64,000 nt of DNA from Spirochaetae bacterium HGW-Spirochaetae-4 (lineage in GTDB: Bacteria > Spirochaetota > Spirochaetia > Sphaerochaetales > Sphaerochaetaceae): NCBI GenBank assembly GCA_002839335.1, contig PGXU01000001.1, positions 62,001 to 126,000 of the forward strand, in the 5' to 3' direction. The translations under genes and the position numbers were made by a program. Position 1 is the stretch's first letter; each line of letters opens with the position of its first letter. Under the pieces are notes generated by a model. It was not told where the DNA came from. It saw only the letters and a list, made by a program, of their open reading frames with translations, and did no database searches. Below, one piece after another: positions 45,318 to 54,515 of the stretch.

Positions 45318-45362
45318 TCCACTCTCCCGAGCGAGTGCAGGCAACGTGAGGTTCCATACCTC
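45318..45362 (+). repeat. 45-bp dispersed repeat, copy B
   Basis: Matches the reverse complement of 38375-38419 with three differences. Its right end overlaps a GTGAGG-N7-CCTCAC hairpin (45346-45364) that copy A does not conserve. It lies in the gap between tetR and the sensor kinase gene. Confidence 0.85.
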
Positions 45363-45481
45363 ACAGGCCACTTGGGTGGACAGATCGTCAGGAGTGTTGA
45401 AATCTTTCATTTACATCCGGAATGCCAACACCTATACTTGGACAACAGACATCCCCCTTGTTGCACAATGGAGTGACGACT

Positions 45482-48364
45482 ATGCGACGTTGGATATTCC
45501 TAGCGCTACTCATTGCATCCACCATGGGCTCCCTTTGTGCAGAGCAGTCTTTTTCACTGACCGAATCGGAGCGATCGTTCATCCAATCGAATCCCACGAT
45601 CCGTTTGGGAATCGACCCTGCTTTCGTGCCATTCGAATTCATAGGAACAGACGGGACATACCAAGGCATATCTGCCGATGTCGTACGGATCGTCTCGCAG
45701 CGAACCGGTCTGCGCTTCGATGTGGATACGGACCTTTCCTGGCAGGAGGTGGCAAACCTTGCCTCGACAGGAGAGATCGATGTCTTGGCCGCGGTGGGAA
45801 AGACTGCCGATCGGGAACAGTACCTGCTCTTCTCGAAACCCTATATCACGTTCCAACGGGTTATCGTGGTTAAGAACACCAACCAGAGCATCGATTCCTT
45901 TACCGATCTCGAGGGCCGACAAGTCGCTGTACAGGCCAACAGTTCCCACCAGGGATTGCTCAAGACATATCCGGCAATCGGCATCCGCGAATACGATACC
46001 GTGGAAGCTGCGTTGCGTGCCGTGAACCAAGGTGATGAAATCGCATTCGTGGGCAACGAGGCGACCACAAGCTATATCGCCCGGGCCAACGGGATGACCG
46101 AACTGAGTTTCATCCCCATCGATACGGGAGGAGTCCTCCAGCTCCACTTCGCTGTACGCAACGATTGGCCCGAACTGATCGCTATCATCGATAAGGCGTT
46201 GGCTTCGATCTCGGAAGCCGAATTTTCCCTCATCTACAACCGGTGGATTTCATTCGAGCAACGGATCGACACGACACCTTTCATCGCCGCGGGCATCGGG
46301 TTGGTGGCGTTGCTGCTTGTCGTGTTCATTGTCTCGGGATTCTGGATTGTCCGACTGAGACGGGAGGTCGCTGCCAAGGCCGCAGCCCAGCGGGATATGG
46401 AGCAGGCCAAGAGCCAGGCCGAGTCGGCCGACCACGAGAAGAGCCGTTTCATGGCCCGCATGTCACATGAAATCCGTACCCCCCTGAACGGAATCAACGG
46501 AATGACCTACCTGCTCGAAGGAACAGCATTGGATGCAACGCAAAAACGGTATGTATCCACCATTGGGCAGGCATCGAAAAACATGTTGATGATCATAAAC
46601 GATATCATCGACTATTCCCGAATCGAGGAGCGGAGCATTCCGTTGGAACGGGCTCCCTTCAAGTTGGACGAGGTTCTCCAGCATGTCCTTTCACTCGACG
46701 GGTATCTGGTGAAGCAGAAGAAGCTGAACCTGCAGTTCGAGTGGGACCCTGCGCTTCCCGTCAATGTGGTGGGCGATGCGAATCGATTCGGACAGATTGT
46801 GACGAACCTGTTGCACAACGCGATAAAATTCACCGAGACAGGTACGGTGGGTCTCCGTGTGACCAGCCGGGAACAGTTCGGTCATACCTGTCGAATCCAA
46901 TTCGAGGTACGCGATACCGGTATCGGAATGTCGCCTGAAGTGCTCGAGAACCTGTTCAAGCCGTTCAGCCAAGCCGATGCGAGCACCGCAAGGAAATATG
47001 GCGGTTCCGGTTTGGGACTTTCGATTGTCAAGAGTCTGGTCGAGATGATGGGTGGTTCTATCACCGTCGAGAGCGAAACGGGCAAGGGATCGGTCTTCAC
47101 TGTGGAACTTCCATTCGATCTCGATATCGAGGGAGCTCTCGAGGATACCCGCAAACTCTCATCGGTCGATTTTTCCGCACTCAACATCCTGGTGATCGCA
47201 AAGGAGGAGGAGACCCGGAAATCGATCGAGGTTGCCCTCCGGCGGTTCGGTTCCCCTGGCGATTATATCGGATCCTCGCGCATGGCCCGGACACTTTTAC
47301 ACAATGACTCGGAAAAGGGCATCCCCCGCTATCGGTTGATCATGATAGATTCATCGGTTGACGGGACGGTACAGGATCTGCTGAAGGATGTGCAGGAGTC
47401 GTATCCTCCCGACACCCGTCCGAAATCGGTGGTGTTCGTCGAACAGGATACCGGGGAAGTCGGGCAGCACTTCAGGAATTCGGGTGCCGATCTGGTCATC
47501 CCCAAGCCGGTTTTACCGTCGCTCATGTTCAACAGTATGCTCGAGCTGTTCAGCGAGAGCGTTGTGGATAGGACGCTTTCCAATCCGAGACAGATTGAAG
47601 CCAACGCAGGCCAGGCTTTCAGGATATTGGTTGTAGAAGACAATCCGGTGAACCAGATGATCGCCAAGGAGGTGTTGGCCCAGGCGGGGTTTGTTCCCAC
47701 GATAGCCGAGAACGGGAAGGCTGGATGCGAGCTTTTCGAGGCAGAGGGAAATGCGATCGACCTGATCCTCATGGATCTGCACATGGATGTCATGGACGGT
47801 TTCGAGGCGACCCGGATCATCAGGAGTATGGACACATCGATTCCAATTTTTGCCACAACCGCCGATGTTGTCGGGGATATCGACCAACGGTGCCGGCAGG
47901 CGGGATTCTCACGTATCGTCCCGAAGCCCTACGATCCGAAGCAACTGGTGGAGACCATTTTGCAGGCATTGCAGGGGACGGTACCCAAGGCAGATGGATC
48001 GCAGGGAAAACGGAAGGACTCGCAAGTCCAGCCGGTGCTGGATGCAGGTAAAGGGCTTGGGCAGGTAGGGGGAAACGGAGCATTGTACCGCAAGGTATTG
48101 GAAACGTTCCTTGCCGAGCATACCGGCACGGTACGGATGGTACGTGAAGCCATGGATAGGCGGGATTGGACAGTAGTGGAAGATCTCTCCCATAAGGTGA
48201 AGGGTAGCAGCGCGACTATTGGAGCTGCAGCGGTTTCGGCGATCGCCGCTGAAATGCAACGGGCGGCGACAGGAGATCCCGGAACCTTGGCTGGGATCTT
48301 CGACCGTTTCTCAGGAGTTTTTGGTGAATTGGAGCGGGAAATCAAGACATTTTTACATACTTGA
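45482..48364 (+). CDS. Hybrid sensor histidine kinase with periplasmic amino-acid-binding-type domain
   Basis: A 960-residue membrane sensor. Domains in order: signal peptide (1-20), SBP_bac_3-type ligand domain (about 27-255; [24 protein letters not shown]), helix (about 258-282), coiled segment, HisKA with His329 in [11 protein letters not shown], HATPase (N box [10 protein letters not shown]1 DTGIGM, G2 GSGLGLSIV), a degenerate receiver (about 560-690), a complete receiver (about 700-820; VVEDNPVNQ, phospho-acceptor Asp765 in LMDLHMD, Lys in PKPYD), and an HPt domain with His904 in LSHKVKG. It probably senses a small solute and relays phosphate to an unlinked response regulator. The start at 45482 has GGAGTGA upstream; an earlier in-frame ATG at 45422 lacks one. 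Confidence 0.92.
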   Translation: MRRWIFLALLIASTMGSLCAEQSFSLTESERSFIQSNPTIRLGIDPAFVPFEFIGTDGTYQGISADVVRIVSQRTGLRFDVDTDLSWQEVANLASTGEIDVLAAVGKTADREQYLLFSKPYITFQRVIVVKNTNQSIDSFTDLEGRQVAVQANSSHQGLLKTYPAIGIREYDTVEAALRAVNQGDEIAFVGNEATTSYIARANGMTELSFIPIDTGGVLQLHFAVRNDWPELIAIIDKALASISEAEFSLIYNRWISFEQRIDTTPFIAAGIGLVALLLVVFIVSGFWIVRLRREVAAKAAAQRDMEQAKSQAESADHEKSRFMARMSHEIRTPLNGINGMTYLLEGTALDATQKRYVSTIGQASKNMLMIINDIIDYSRIEERSIPLERAPFKLDEVLQHVLSLDGYLVKQKKLNLQFEWDPALPVNVVGDANRFGQIVTNLLHNAIKFTETGTVGLRVTSREQFGHTCRIQFEVRDTGIGMSPEVLENLFKPFSQADASTARKYGGSGLGLSIVKSLVEMMGGSITVESETGKGSVFTVELPFDLDIEGALEDTRKLSSVDFSALNILVIAKEEETRKSIEVALRRFGSPGDYIGSSRMARTLLHNDSEKGIPRYRLIMIDSSVDGTVQDLLKDVQESYPPDTRPKSVVFVEQDTGEVGQHFRNSGADLVIPKPVLPSLMFNSMLELFSESVVDRTLSNPRQIEANAGQAFRILVVEDNPVNQMIAKEVLAQAGFVPTIAENGKAGCELFEAEGNAIDLILMDLHMDVMDGFEATRIIRSMDTSIPIFATTADVVGDIDQRCRQAGFSRIVPKPYDPKQLVETILQALQGTVPKADGSQGKRKDSQVQPVLDAGKGLGQVGGNGALYRKVLETFLAEHTGTVRMVREAMDRRDWTVVEDLSHKVKGSSATIGAAAVSAIAAEMQRAATGDPGTLAGIFDRFSGVFGELEREIKTFLHT

Positions 48365-48455
48365 GGCATCAAGAGGGCATTTTGGAGGTGCCGTTATCGC
48401 GTAAACATGGTATGGTTAGAGTACCAAATACCGAAATGGTTCGGAAGGAGGCTTC

Positions 48456-49940
48456 ATGAAGAATTACAAGAATTTCATACCCCTGGTTGGGGCAAAGGTT
48501 GACCCCGTCGCATATGGGGTATATCCGCTATCGATCAATACTGTCGATGGCGGTACTGTTTTTATGGCGGAGGATGCCGGCGAGACACTTATTGTCGCAG
48601 TCGGTAAGGATTGGGATTTCAACGGGGTTGAATTCGATGTCGACGGCGTCGAATGTGTCGCGGCTCCCACGACACACGCGAATGCGAACGTGCTGCGTAA
48701 GTTGTTTCCGTTCACTGCTCCCGTGCGGGTCTTGCAGAAGGACCGGACAGTTGGGGTGGGCGACCGCCTCGGTATCGCGGCTCCGGGCCATATCAGGGTG
48801 TTCCAGGAATACGATGCGTATCCCATCCTTGCCCAGCAGTCGATCCGCGAATTGAACCTGACCCAGCGTACCTATGAGGATGTCTTGGATGCTGCGACCT
48901 TCGCCGTGTACCGCGACGGCTATCGCAAGGGTTTTGGGGCAGACGGCGACCATTTGAAGAAGCCCGAAGAAGTCGCCATGGCGCTCAAGCTCGGATTCAC
49001 CATGATCACGCTGGACTGCAGCGAACATATGCACAATGAGTTCGAATCCATGTCTGTTGCGGAATTGAACAAGCGCTATGTTCCGAATGTCGAGCTGGAG
49101 AAGAAGTATATCGGCAAGACCTTTGATCTTGGTGAGAACGTTTCGGTCAGTTTCGATGAACAGTCGTTCAAGCGGATGTCCATGGTCTACGGAGAGGTGC
49201 TCGATTTCGCCACTTCCATCTACACCACATTCTTTGCCGATGGAACCTACGATGCCGATTTCGAAATCTCGATCGACGAGACGACCACGCCGACCTCTCC
49301 ATTGGAACACTTCTTCGTCGCCAACGAATTGACCGCTCGCGGTGTGAAGTTCGCGACAATCGCTCCCCGGTTCTGCGGTGAGTTCCAGAAGGGTGTCGAC
49401 TATATCGGAGATATCAAGCAGTTCGAAGCCGAGTTGGTCGACCATGCTGCAATTTCCCGCTATTTCGGATACAAGATCAGCCTCCACTCCGGATCGGACA
49501 AGTTCATGGTGTTCCCGATCTTCGGTCGGTTGACCAAGGGGCGGTTCCATGTGAAGACTGCGGGAACCAACTGGCTCGAAGCCATGAAGGTCGTTGCCAT
49601 GGTCGATCCGAAACTCTATAGGGAAATCCATGCGTTTGCCCTCTCGAAGTTCGACGAGGTCACCAAGTACTACCACGTGACGACCGATATTACCAGGATT
49701 CCCGATCTGGATACCCTGTCCGACAAGGCTCTGTTGAAATTGTTCGAGCACAACGATGCCAGGCAATTGATACACATCACCTACGGACCGATCCTCTCCA
49801 CAAAGGATGCGAAGGGCGAGTATGTGTACAAGGATCGCCTCTACCGGTTGTGGAAACTTCATGAAAAGCAGTATTCCGACCTGCTGTTCCACCATATCGG
49901 ACGGCACATGGAAGAGTTGTACAAACACATGCGAGGGTAG
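48456..49940 (+). CDS. uxaE: Tagaturonate/fructuronate epimerase family protein (UxaE-like)
   Basis: A 494-residue cytoplasmic enzyme with no signal or membrane segment. It resembles the UxaE family, whose Thermotoga member interconverts D-tagaturonate and D-fructuronate in galacturonate breakdown. Conserved segments include KGFGADGDHLKKPEEVAMALKLGFTMITLDCSEHMHNE, VPNVELEKKY, SIDETTTPTSPLEHFFVANELTARGVKFATIAPRFCGEFQKGVDYIGD and KISLHSGSDKFMVFPI. The His, Asp and Glu residues in these segments could bind a divalent metal. AAGGAGG precedes the ATG. The phosphodiesterase gene begins four bases after its stop, and a GntR regulator lies beyond it; no other uronate gene is nearby. Confidence 0.82.
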   Translation: MKNYKNFIPLVGAKVDPVAYGVYPLSINTVDGGTVFMAEDAGETLIVAVGKDWDFNGVEFDVDGVECVAAPTTHANANVLRKLFPFTAPVRVLQKDRTVGVGDRLGIAAPGHIRVFQEYDAYPILAQQSIRELNLTQRTYEDVLDAATFAVYRDGYRKGFGADGDHLKKPEEVAMALKLGFTMITLDCSEHMHNEFESMSVAELNKRYVPNVELEKKYIGKTFDLGENVSVSFDEQSFKRMSMVYGEVLDFATSIYTTFFADGTYDADFEISIDETTTPTSPLEHFFVANELTARGVKFATIAPRFCGEFQKGVDYIGDIKQFEAELVDHAAISRYFGYKISLHSGSDKFMVFPIFGRLTKGRFHVKTAGTNWLEAMKVVAMVDPKLYREIHAFALSKFDEVTKYYHVTTDITRIPDLDTLSDKALLKLFEHNDARQLIHITYGPILSTKDAKGEYVYKDRLYRLWKLHEKQYSDLLFHHIGRHMEELYKHMRG

Positions 49941-49943
49941 TGG

Positions 49944-50498
49944 ATGGCAATTGTCATTGCTTCGGATATACATGGGTCCGCGCTCTGGACCCGACGTCTT
50001 TTGGATGCATGCGAGGCCGAACAGGCCTCGCAGTTGATTCTTCTGGGAGACCTGTTGTACCACGGTCCACGCAATCCGCTGCCCGACGGGTATGATCCGA
50101 AGGCAGTGGTCGAGTTGCTCAACGCCCAATCCGAACGGATCATCGCTATTCGTGGGAATTGCGATTCCGAGGTCGATTCCATGGTGTTGCGCTTCCCGTT
50201 GGCCGAATCGGCTTGGATTGTGGTGGATGGGCATCGGTTCTACTGTTCCCATGGGCATCGCTTTCATGACGGGAATCCGCCTCCCATGGCATCGGGAGAC
50301 ACCCTGCTGTTCGGCCATACCCATATCCATCTTCTGCAAGAGCGCGATGGAGTCTATTTCATGAATCCTGGTTCCGTCTCGTTGCCGAAACAGGATCGGG
50401 CACATACCTTTATGGTCTATAGTGCGAACGAGTGTCGCATAAAGGATTTCGATGGAGTCGTACTCGATTCAATTTCTTTTCCAAATAGTGCCAGATGA
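49944..50498 (+). CDS. YfcE-type metallophosphoesterase
   Basis: A 184-residue phosphodiesterase of the calcineurin-like fold. Metal and catalytic motifs are ASDIHG (residues 6-11), LLGDLLYHGPR, IRGNCDSEVD, CSHGHRFHDG and FGHTHIHLLQERDGVYFMNPGSVSLPK. YfcE-family enzymes act on phosphodiesters with Mn2+; the natural substrate is unclear. It begins four bases after the uxaE-like gene, so the two are co-transcribed, but a functional link is not obvious. Confidence 0.92.
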   Translation: MAIVIASDIHGSALWTRRLLDACEAEQASQLILLGDLLYHGPRNPLPDGYDPKAVVELLNAQSERIIAIRGNCDSEVDSMVLRFPLAESAWIVVDGHRFYCSHGHRFHDGNPPPMASGDTLLFGHTHIHLLQERDGVYFMNPGSVSLPKQDRAHTFMVYSANECRIKDFDGVVLDSISFPNSAR

Positions 50499-50546
50499 AA
50501 AATGGGGAAGGGTCAAGCATGGTGACAGATTCCGTTATAACAGGGC

Positions 50547-50575
50547 TTGATAATAAAAGGTGGCCGCATTACTAT
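50547..50575 (+). promoter_or_regulatory. Promoter of the GntR regulator gene
   Basis: TTGATA (50547-50552), 17-bp spacer, TACTAT (50570-50575). The palindrome at 50588 falls just after the expected start of transcription. Confidence 0.55.
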
Positions 50576-50587
50576 TGATATACCATT

Positions 50588-50599
50588 TATGTATACATA
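50588..50599. promoter_or_regulatory. Likely autoregulatory operator of the GntR regulator
   Basis: Perfect 12-bp palindrome TATGTATACATA, containing the GT-N-TA-N-AC core typical of GntR-family operators. It lies 10 bases before the regulator's start codon. Confidence 0.55.
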
Positions 50600-50608
50600 C
50601 GGGGTAAA

Positions 50609-51358
50609 ATGATGCAATTGAAGTACCAATCGGTTTTTATGGATATCCAAAACAAGATTTTGTCCGGGTATTGGCCCGAGGATGCGATGATTCCGACCGA
50701 ACTTGAACTATGCAAGAAGCATGACGTGAGCAGGATCACCGTGCGGAGGGCACTCGACGACTTGGTACAGATGGGATTGATCCGTCGTGCCCGTGGAAAG
50801 GGATCCTTTGTCTGCAAGACCAAACAGTATTCGGAGTACCGCAACGGGTTGGTAAGCCAAGACGGTGTCGAATACGATACACGGATTTTCAACCGTATAC
50901 TCGAGGATGCGACCTACGGTCCCAAGACCGAATTGGCGAAGACCATGCTGCCGTTGTTCAAGCGGAACCTGGAGAGCGGGGAAGGAATAGTCAGGATACG
51001 GCTGTTGCGCCTGGTCGACGACCACCCGTACGCCGTCATGAGCATCTTCATGCCGGAGAGTATCTCCAATATCATAGACAGGGACATGTTGGTCAGACGG
51101 TCCTTCCTGGATGTGTACGAGTTGTGCACCGGGGTCAAGATCGTGACGTTGCACCGTTCGGTGTCGGCGGTGATTCCCGATGACGAGCAGTGCAATCTCC
51201 TCGGAGCACGCAATGGGACTGCCCATTTGTGGATGAAGAATACCGCATGCCTGAAGGACGAGACACCGGTCGCGATCAACTATGCGCTCTACAACGGCAA
51301 TCTCTTCGACTTTGCCGTAAGCATAGACTTGGACAATCCCCCGAAGGCTGCATTATAG
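50609..51358 (+). CDS. GntR-family transcriptional regulator (HutC/UTRA type)
   Basis: A 249-residue regulator. Residues 1-75 form the winged helix (YQSVFMDIQNKILSGYWPEDAMIPTELELCKKHDVSRITVRRALDDLVQMGLIRRARGKGSFV). Residues 95-245 fit the UTRA ligand-binding fold (GIVRIRLLRLVDDHPYAVMSIFMPE). UTRA regulators usually sense sugars or related metabolites and repress adjacent genes. Neighbours are the UxaE-like/phosphodiesterase pair upstream and an acyl-CoA synthetase downstream, so its targets beyond itself are uncertain. Start is ATG 50609 or 50612; GGGG precedes it. Confidence 0.88.
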   Translation: MMQLKYQSVFMDIQNKILSGYWPEDAMIPTELELCKKHDVSRITVRRALDDLVQMGLIRRARGKGSFVCKTKQYSEYRNGLVSQDGVEYDTRIFNRILEDATYGPKTELAKTMLPLFKRNLESGEGIVRIRLLRLVDDHPYAVMSIFMPESISNIIDRDMLVRRSFLDVYELCTGVKIVTLHRSVSAVIPDDEQCNLLGARNGTAHLWMKNTACLKDETPVAINYALYNGNLFDFAVSIDLDNPPKAAL

Positions 51359-51453
51359 AAAATGTAAGGTGCGATACTTTACCCATTGGGGGCAGTTTGG
51401 AAAACAGAGGCTAATTAAAACTTGGTTTGCTCTGGAATTTGATACCTTTTATT

Positions 51454-51481
51454 TTGACAATGCCCTTTTTTGTGTTAAAAT
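51454..51481 (+). promoter_or_regulatory. Promoter of the acyl-CoA synthetase gene
   Basis: Perfect TTGACA (51454-51459), 16-bp spacer, TAAAAT (51476-51481). The transcript would begin near 51488, directly before a stable hairpin (ACACACGCC with GGCGTGTGT, 51495-51518). Confidence 0.7.
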
Positions 51482-51544
51482 TCTCACCGAGAGGACACAC
51501 GCCACCCAAGGCGTGTGTTGTCCTGTATCACAAGGAGTGAGACG

Positions 51545-53479
51545 ATGAGAACAATCATACGGATGCTACACGAGGCGGCCCAACGGTTTCCGTCGCGCGC
51601 TTATGCGACCAAGAAGACCGATGCCGGGTGGACCCCCTATTCGTATTGCCAGGTCGACAACGACTCGGACAAGATTGCGGCATATTGCATTGCAAAGGGG
51701 ATAGAGCCCGAGTCTACCTTCGGGGTTCTGGCTGAAGGTCGTCCGGAATGGATTATCGCCGAGCTGGGTGTTATCAAGGCCCGTTGCATTTCGGTCCCAC
51801 TCTCCATCAAGTTGAATCCGGAGGAGATTGCGTTCCGTCTTACCCATAGCGAAGCCAAGGGAATCGTGGCCAGTTCCAATACGCTGGACAATGTCTGCAA
51901 GGCTATCGCCACCATGGAGAACAAGCCGGTACTGTACTATCTCGATTCGCCCGATGACCGTTTGCAACGGCAAATCGAGGAGAACGGATGGAAAGAGGGT
52001 GTCGACTATGTCACCTGGGATGTCCTGACCGCGTCCGGTGAAGACATCCTCATTCGGGTTCCCGATATGGTCGACTCGGTCGTGGCGAAGATTGATGAGA
52101 ACGATACGGTCAATATCTGCTACACCTCGGGTACGACCGGGAATCCCAAGGGCATCATGTTGACGCATCTGAACTATTGGGCCAACAGCCACGATGCCGT
52201 TGAATTGTTCAAGCTTCCCGAAGAAACCTTCGAGACACTGATCGTGTTGCCGGTGGACCACTCCTTCGCACACACGGTCGGTATATACACTTCGATGCTC
52301 AAGGGCATCACCCTCCACTTCGTGGATGCGCGGGGGAGCAACGCCGCCATCATCCGCAATTTTCCGAAGAATCTGGGCGAAGTGAATCCGGTATTCCTTA
52401 TGACCGTTCCCTCGATCAGCGGTAATTTCATGAAGAAGATGACCCAGGGAATCGCGGAGAAGGGTCCGTTCATCGACGGCATTTTCCAACGCGGGCTGCA
52501 AGCCGGCATCAAACGCAATGGCGACGGGTTCAACAAACCCCCGCTCGGAGTCCAGTTGGCCACCTTCGTGCCCTATTCGATAGCCTCGTTGCTGGTGTTT
52601 CCCAAACTCCGCAAGGTATTCGGCAACCGCATCAAGTATTGTGTCGGGGGAGGAGCATTGCTCGAAGCCCGCCAACAGCATTTCTTCGCTGCAATCGGCG
52701 TACCGGTGTACCAAGGCTACGGCTTGACCGAGGCCGCACCCATAATCAGCTCCAACTCGCCCGAACGCTACAAGTTCGGAACTTCGGGTTCGGTCGCCCC
52801 CACGGTAACCTGCCGCATCATGAAAAGCGACACCGAGGAGGCGAAGGTCGGGGAGCGCGGGGAGATCGTCATCAAGGGCGACAATGTGATGAAGGGGTAC
52901 TTCAAGAATCCAAAGGCGACAGCTGAAGTATTGCGCGAGGAGAACGGGGAGACCTGGTTGTGGACGGGTGACCTCGGTTATTACGACGAGGACGGGTTCC
53001 TGGTGGTCACCGGTAGGGCAAAAGCCCTGTTGATCGGCAAGGATGGCGAGAAGTATTCACCGGAAGAGGTAGAGGAGGTCATGGTCAACCATACCGAGAT
53101 GCTCAACCAGCTGCTGGTCTACAACGACCACAAGCCGACGACATCGGCATTGGTCACCCTGCAGGAAGATCTGGTGAGGAAGTTGATCGCTGAAGAGCAT
53201 CTGCAGACTCCCGAAGCAACATTGAGACGGATTCTCGACGTCTTGCGTGCATATGAACCGATAGCTATGAAGAGTATCCCGTCGCAGTGGATTCCATCAC
53301 GGTTCGCACTGATCGCCAAGCCGTTCAGTGAAGCCGACGGTCTGGTCAACTCGACCATGAAGCTGGTCCGCTACAAGACAATCGAGTTCTACAAGAAGCG
53401 GATCGACGAGATGTATGAGAGCGAGCAGCTCAACGAACAGCGGAATCTTGAGGTGGTCAAGGAATTGTTCTTCTCCTAA
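51545..53479 (+). CDS. fadD: Long-chain acyl-CoA synthetase (AMP-forming)
   Basis: Activates fatty acids as acyl-CoA through an acyl-AMP intermediate; 644 residues. The AMP-binding P-loop is YTSGTTGNPKG (about residues 192-202). VYQGYGLTEAAPIIS, WTGDLGYYDEDGFLVVTGRAKALLIGKDGEKYSPEEVEE and the hinge-Asp region follow. The C-terminal part around residues 545-640 is a helical extension longer than in minimal FadD proteins. ATG 51545 has AAGGAGTGAG upstream; an in-frame start at 51515 would cover the leader hairpin. Spirochaetes depend on exogenous or recycled fatty acids, which fits this role. It converges with the Fur-family gene. Confidence 0.92.
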   Translation: MRTIIRMLHEAAQRFPSRAYATKKTDAGWTPYSYCQVDNDSDKIAAYCIAKGIEPESTFGVLAEGRPEWIIAELGVIKARCISVPLSIKLNPEEIAFRLTHSEAKGIVASSNTLDNVCKAIATMENKPVLYYLDSPDDRLQRQIEENGWKEGVDYVTWDVLTASGEDILIRVPDMVDSVVAKIDENDTVNICYTSGTTGNPKGIMLTHLNYWANSHDAVELFKLPEETFETLIVLPVDHSFAHTVGIYTSMLKGITLHFVDARGSNAAIIRNFPKNLGEVNPVFLMTVPSISGNFMKKMTQGIAEKGPFIDGIFQRGLQAGIKRNGDGFNKPPLGVQLATFVPYSIASLLVFPKLRKVFGNRIKYCVGGGALLEARQQHFFAAIGVPVYQGYGLTEAAPIISSNSPERYKFGTSGSVAPTVTCRIMKSDTEEAKVGERGEIVIKGDNVMKGYFKNPKATAEVLREENGETWLWTGDLGYYDEDGFLVVTGRAKALLIGKDGEKYSPEEVEEVMVNHTEMLNQLLVYNDHKPTTSALVTLQEDLVRKLIAEEHLQTPEATLRRILDVLRAYEPIAMKSIPSQWIPSRFALIAKPFSEADGLVNSTMKLVRYKTIEFYKKRIDEMYESEQLNEQRNLEVVKELFFS

Positions 53480-53492
53480 CCACCAACCATGG

Positions 53493-53882
53493 TCAACGGG
53501 AGGCTGTTGCCGAACAGTCCGCGCAGATGCCTTTGAGCACGATGCCATGTTCGGAAACGGTGAACCCCGTCTCATTGTGCAACCTGGTGTCGATCGCGGC
53601 GAACATGCCGAGGTCGACATCTGTTATGTTGCCGCAGGAAGAGCAGATCAGATGGCAATGCTCGTCGTTGCGTCCATCGTATCGGATTTTTGCTGATCCC
53701 GTTGCCTCGAGCTTGCGCACGTTCCCCAGTTCGACAAGAAGACCGAGATTCCGGTAGACGGTGCCCAGGCTGATGCTGGGCATGTGCTTCTTTACGGCTA
53801 CATACACTTCTTCGGCGGTCGGGTGGACTTCGGATCTTCTCAAGGTCTCAAGAATCAATTCCCGTTGGCGCGAGTATTTCAT
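53493..53882 (-). CDS. Fur-family transcriptional regulator (Fur/PerR type)
   Basis: Metal-dependent repressor of 129 residues. The N-terminal winged helix (MKYSRQRELILETLRRSEVHPTAEEVYVAVKKHMPSISLGTVYRNLGLLVELGNVRKL) is followed by a dimerisation and metal domain with HCHLICSSCGNITDVD and a second CxxC, GICADC, which together form the structural zinc site. The protein is short, like PerR. PerR, Fur and Zur cannot be told apart securely by eye; the rubrerythrin gene in this window and two PerR-like boxes (19570 and 54287) favour a peroxide role. Its start overlaps the upstream DUF454 gene by 35 bases, so the two form one operon. Confidence 0.9.
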   Translation of the reverse strand: MKYSRQRELILETLRRSEVHPTAEEVYVAVKKHMPSISLGTVYRNLGLLVELGNVRKLEATGSAKIRYDGRNDEHCHLICSSCGNITDVDLGMFAAIDTRLHNETGFTVSEHGIVLKGICADCSATASR

Positions 53883-54276
53883 CGGGTTTCTCCTTTTGGG
53901 TTTTGATAAGTATCAAATGGATGGTGACGATAGTTCCGATTGTTCCCAATACGATAATGACAAGCGGGGTTCGGACCAATGCCGCCGAAATACCCAGGCC
54001 GAGCCACAACCAGATGATTGCCCTGATCTTCGTCTTGCGGGGCACGCCTTCATGTGTCCTCCAGTGGCGCAGATAGCTGCCGAACAACCTGCTCTCCTCC
54101 AACCTCTTCGCCATGCGCGGGCTGGAGAGGGAAAAGCATGCCGCCGACAGCAATACGAACGGGGTTGTAGGGAGTATAGGCAAAATTATACCTATTGCTC
54201 CAAGCAGCAGGCTTATGCTGCCCGCTATGGACAAGGCGATACGCTTTACGGTTCCTTTCTTCTTGATCTTTTTCAT
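53848..54276 (-). CDS. DUF454 (YbaN-like) inner-membrane protein
   Basis: A 142-residue membrane protein with three hydrophobic segments. The family signature LLLGAIGIILPILPTTPFVLLSAACFSLSSPRMAKRLEESRLFGSYLRHWRTHEGVPRKTKIRAI is clear. Function is unknown. It precedes and overlaps the Fur-family gene by 35 bases, so it is probably under the same control. I chose ATG 54276 with GAGG just before it; the TTG at 54285 is in frame but includes that ribosome site. In other bacteria YbaN-like genes sit in varied contexts, so an iron or stress link is suggested only by this neighbour. Confidence 0.85.
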   Translation of the reverse strand: MKKIKKKGTVKRIALSIAGSISLLLGAIGIILPILPTTPFVLLSAACFSLSSPRMAKRLEESRLFGSYLRHWRTHEGVPRKTKIRAIIWLWLGLGISAALVRTPLVIIVLGTIGTIVTIHLILIKTQKEKPDEILAPTGIDS

Positions 54277-54286
54277 AGTCCTCAAC

Positions 54287-54312
54287 TAATAATGGTTACT
54301 ATTTCGAAATAG
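54287..54312. promoter_or_regulatory. Candidate operator region of the DUF454-Fur operon
   Basis: TAATAAT-G-GTTACTA (54287-54301) matches the PerR box TTATAAT-N-ATTATAA at 10 of 14 positions, and a perfect 14-bp palindrome CTATTTCGAAATAG follows at 54299-54312. Both lie between the start codon and a TTGACA -35 on the minus strand (54330-54335), where an autoregulatory Fur or PerR site would be expected. Confidence 0.4.
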
Positions 54313-54515
54313 CATGTTTTTAATTGTCATGTCAACAATATGGTGTTACATTTGCAACCTACAGGTGTTTATGTGGTAGTTGTAGTGGAAAAATTCAAAT
54401 TTACATCACGCGATATGACGAATATATGTGTAAAATGAAGCTTCCACTAGTCGAATGTTATAAAATTGTATACCCTGTAGCTAGGGGAGATACCCTTTTT
54501 CAAGGAGGACCAAGT

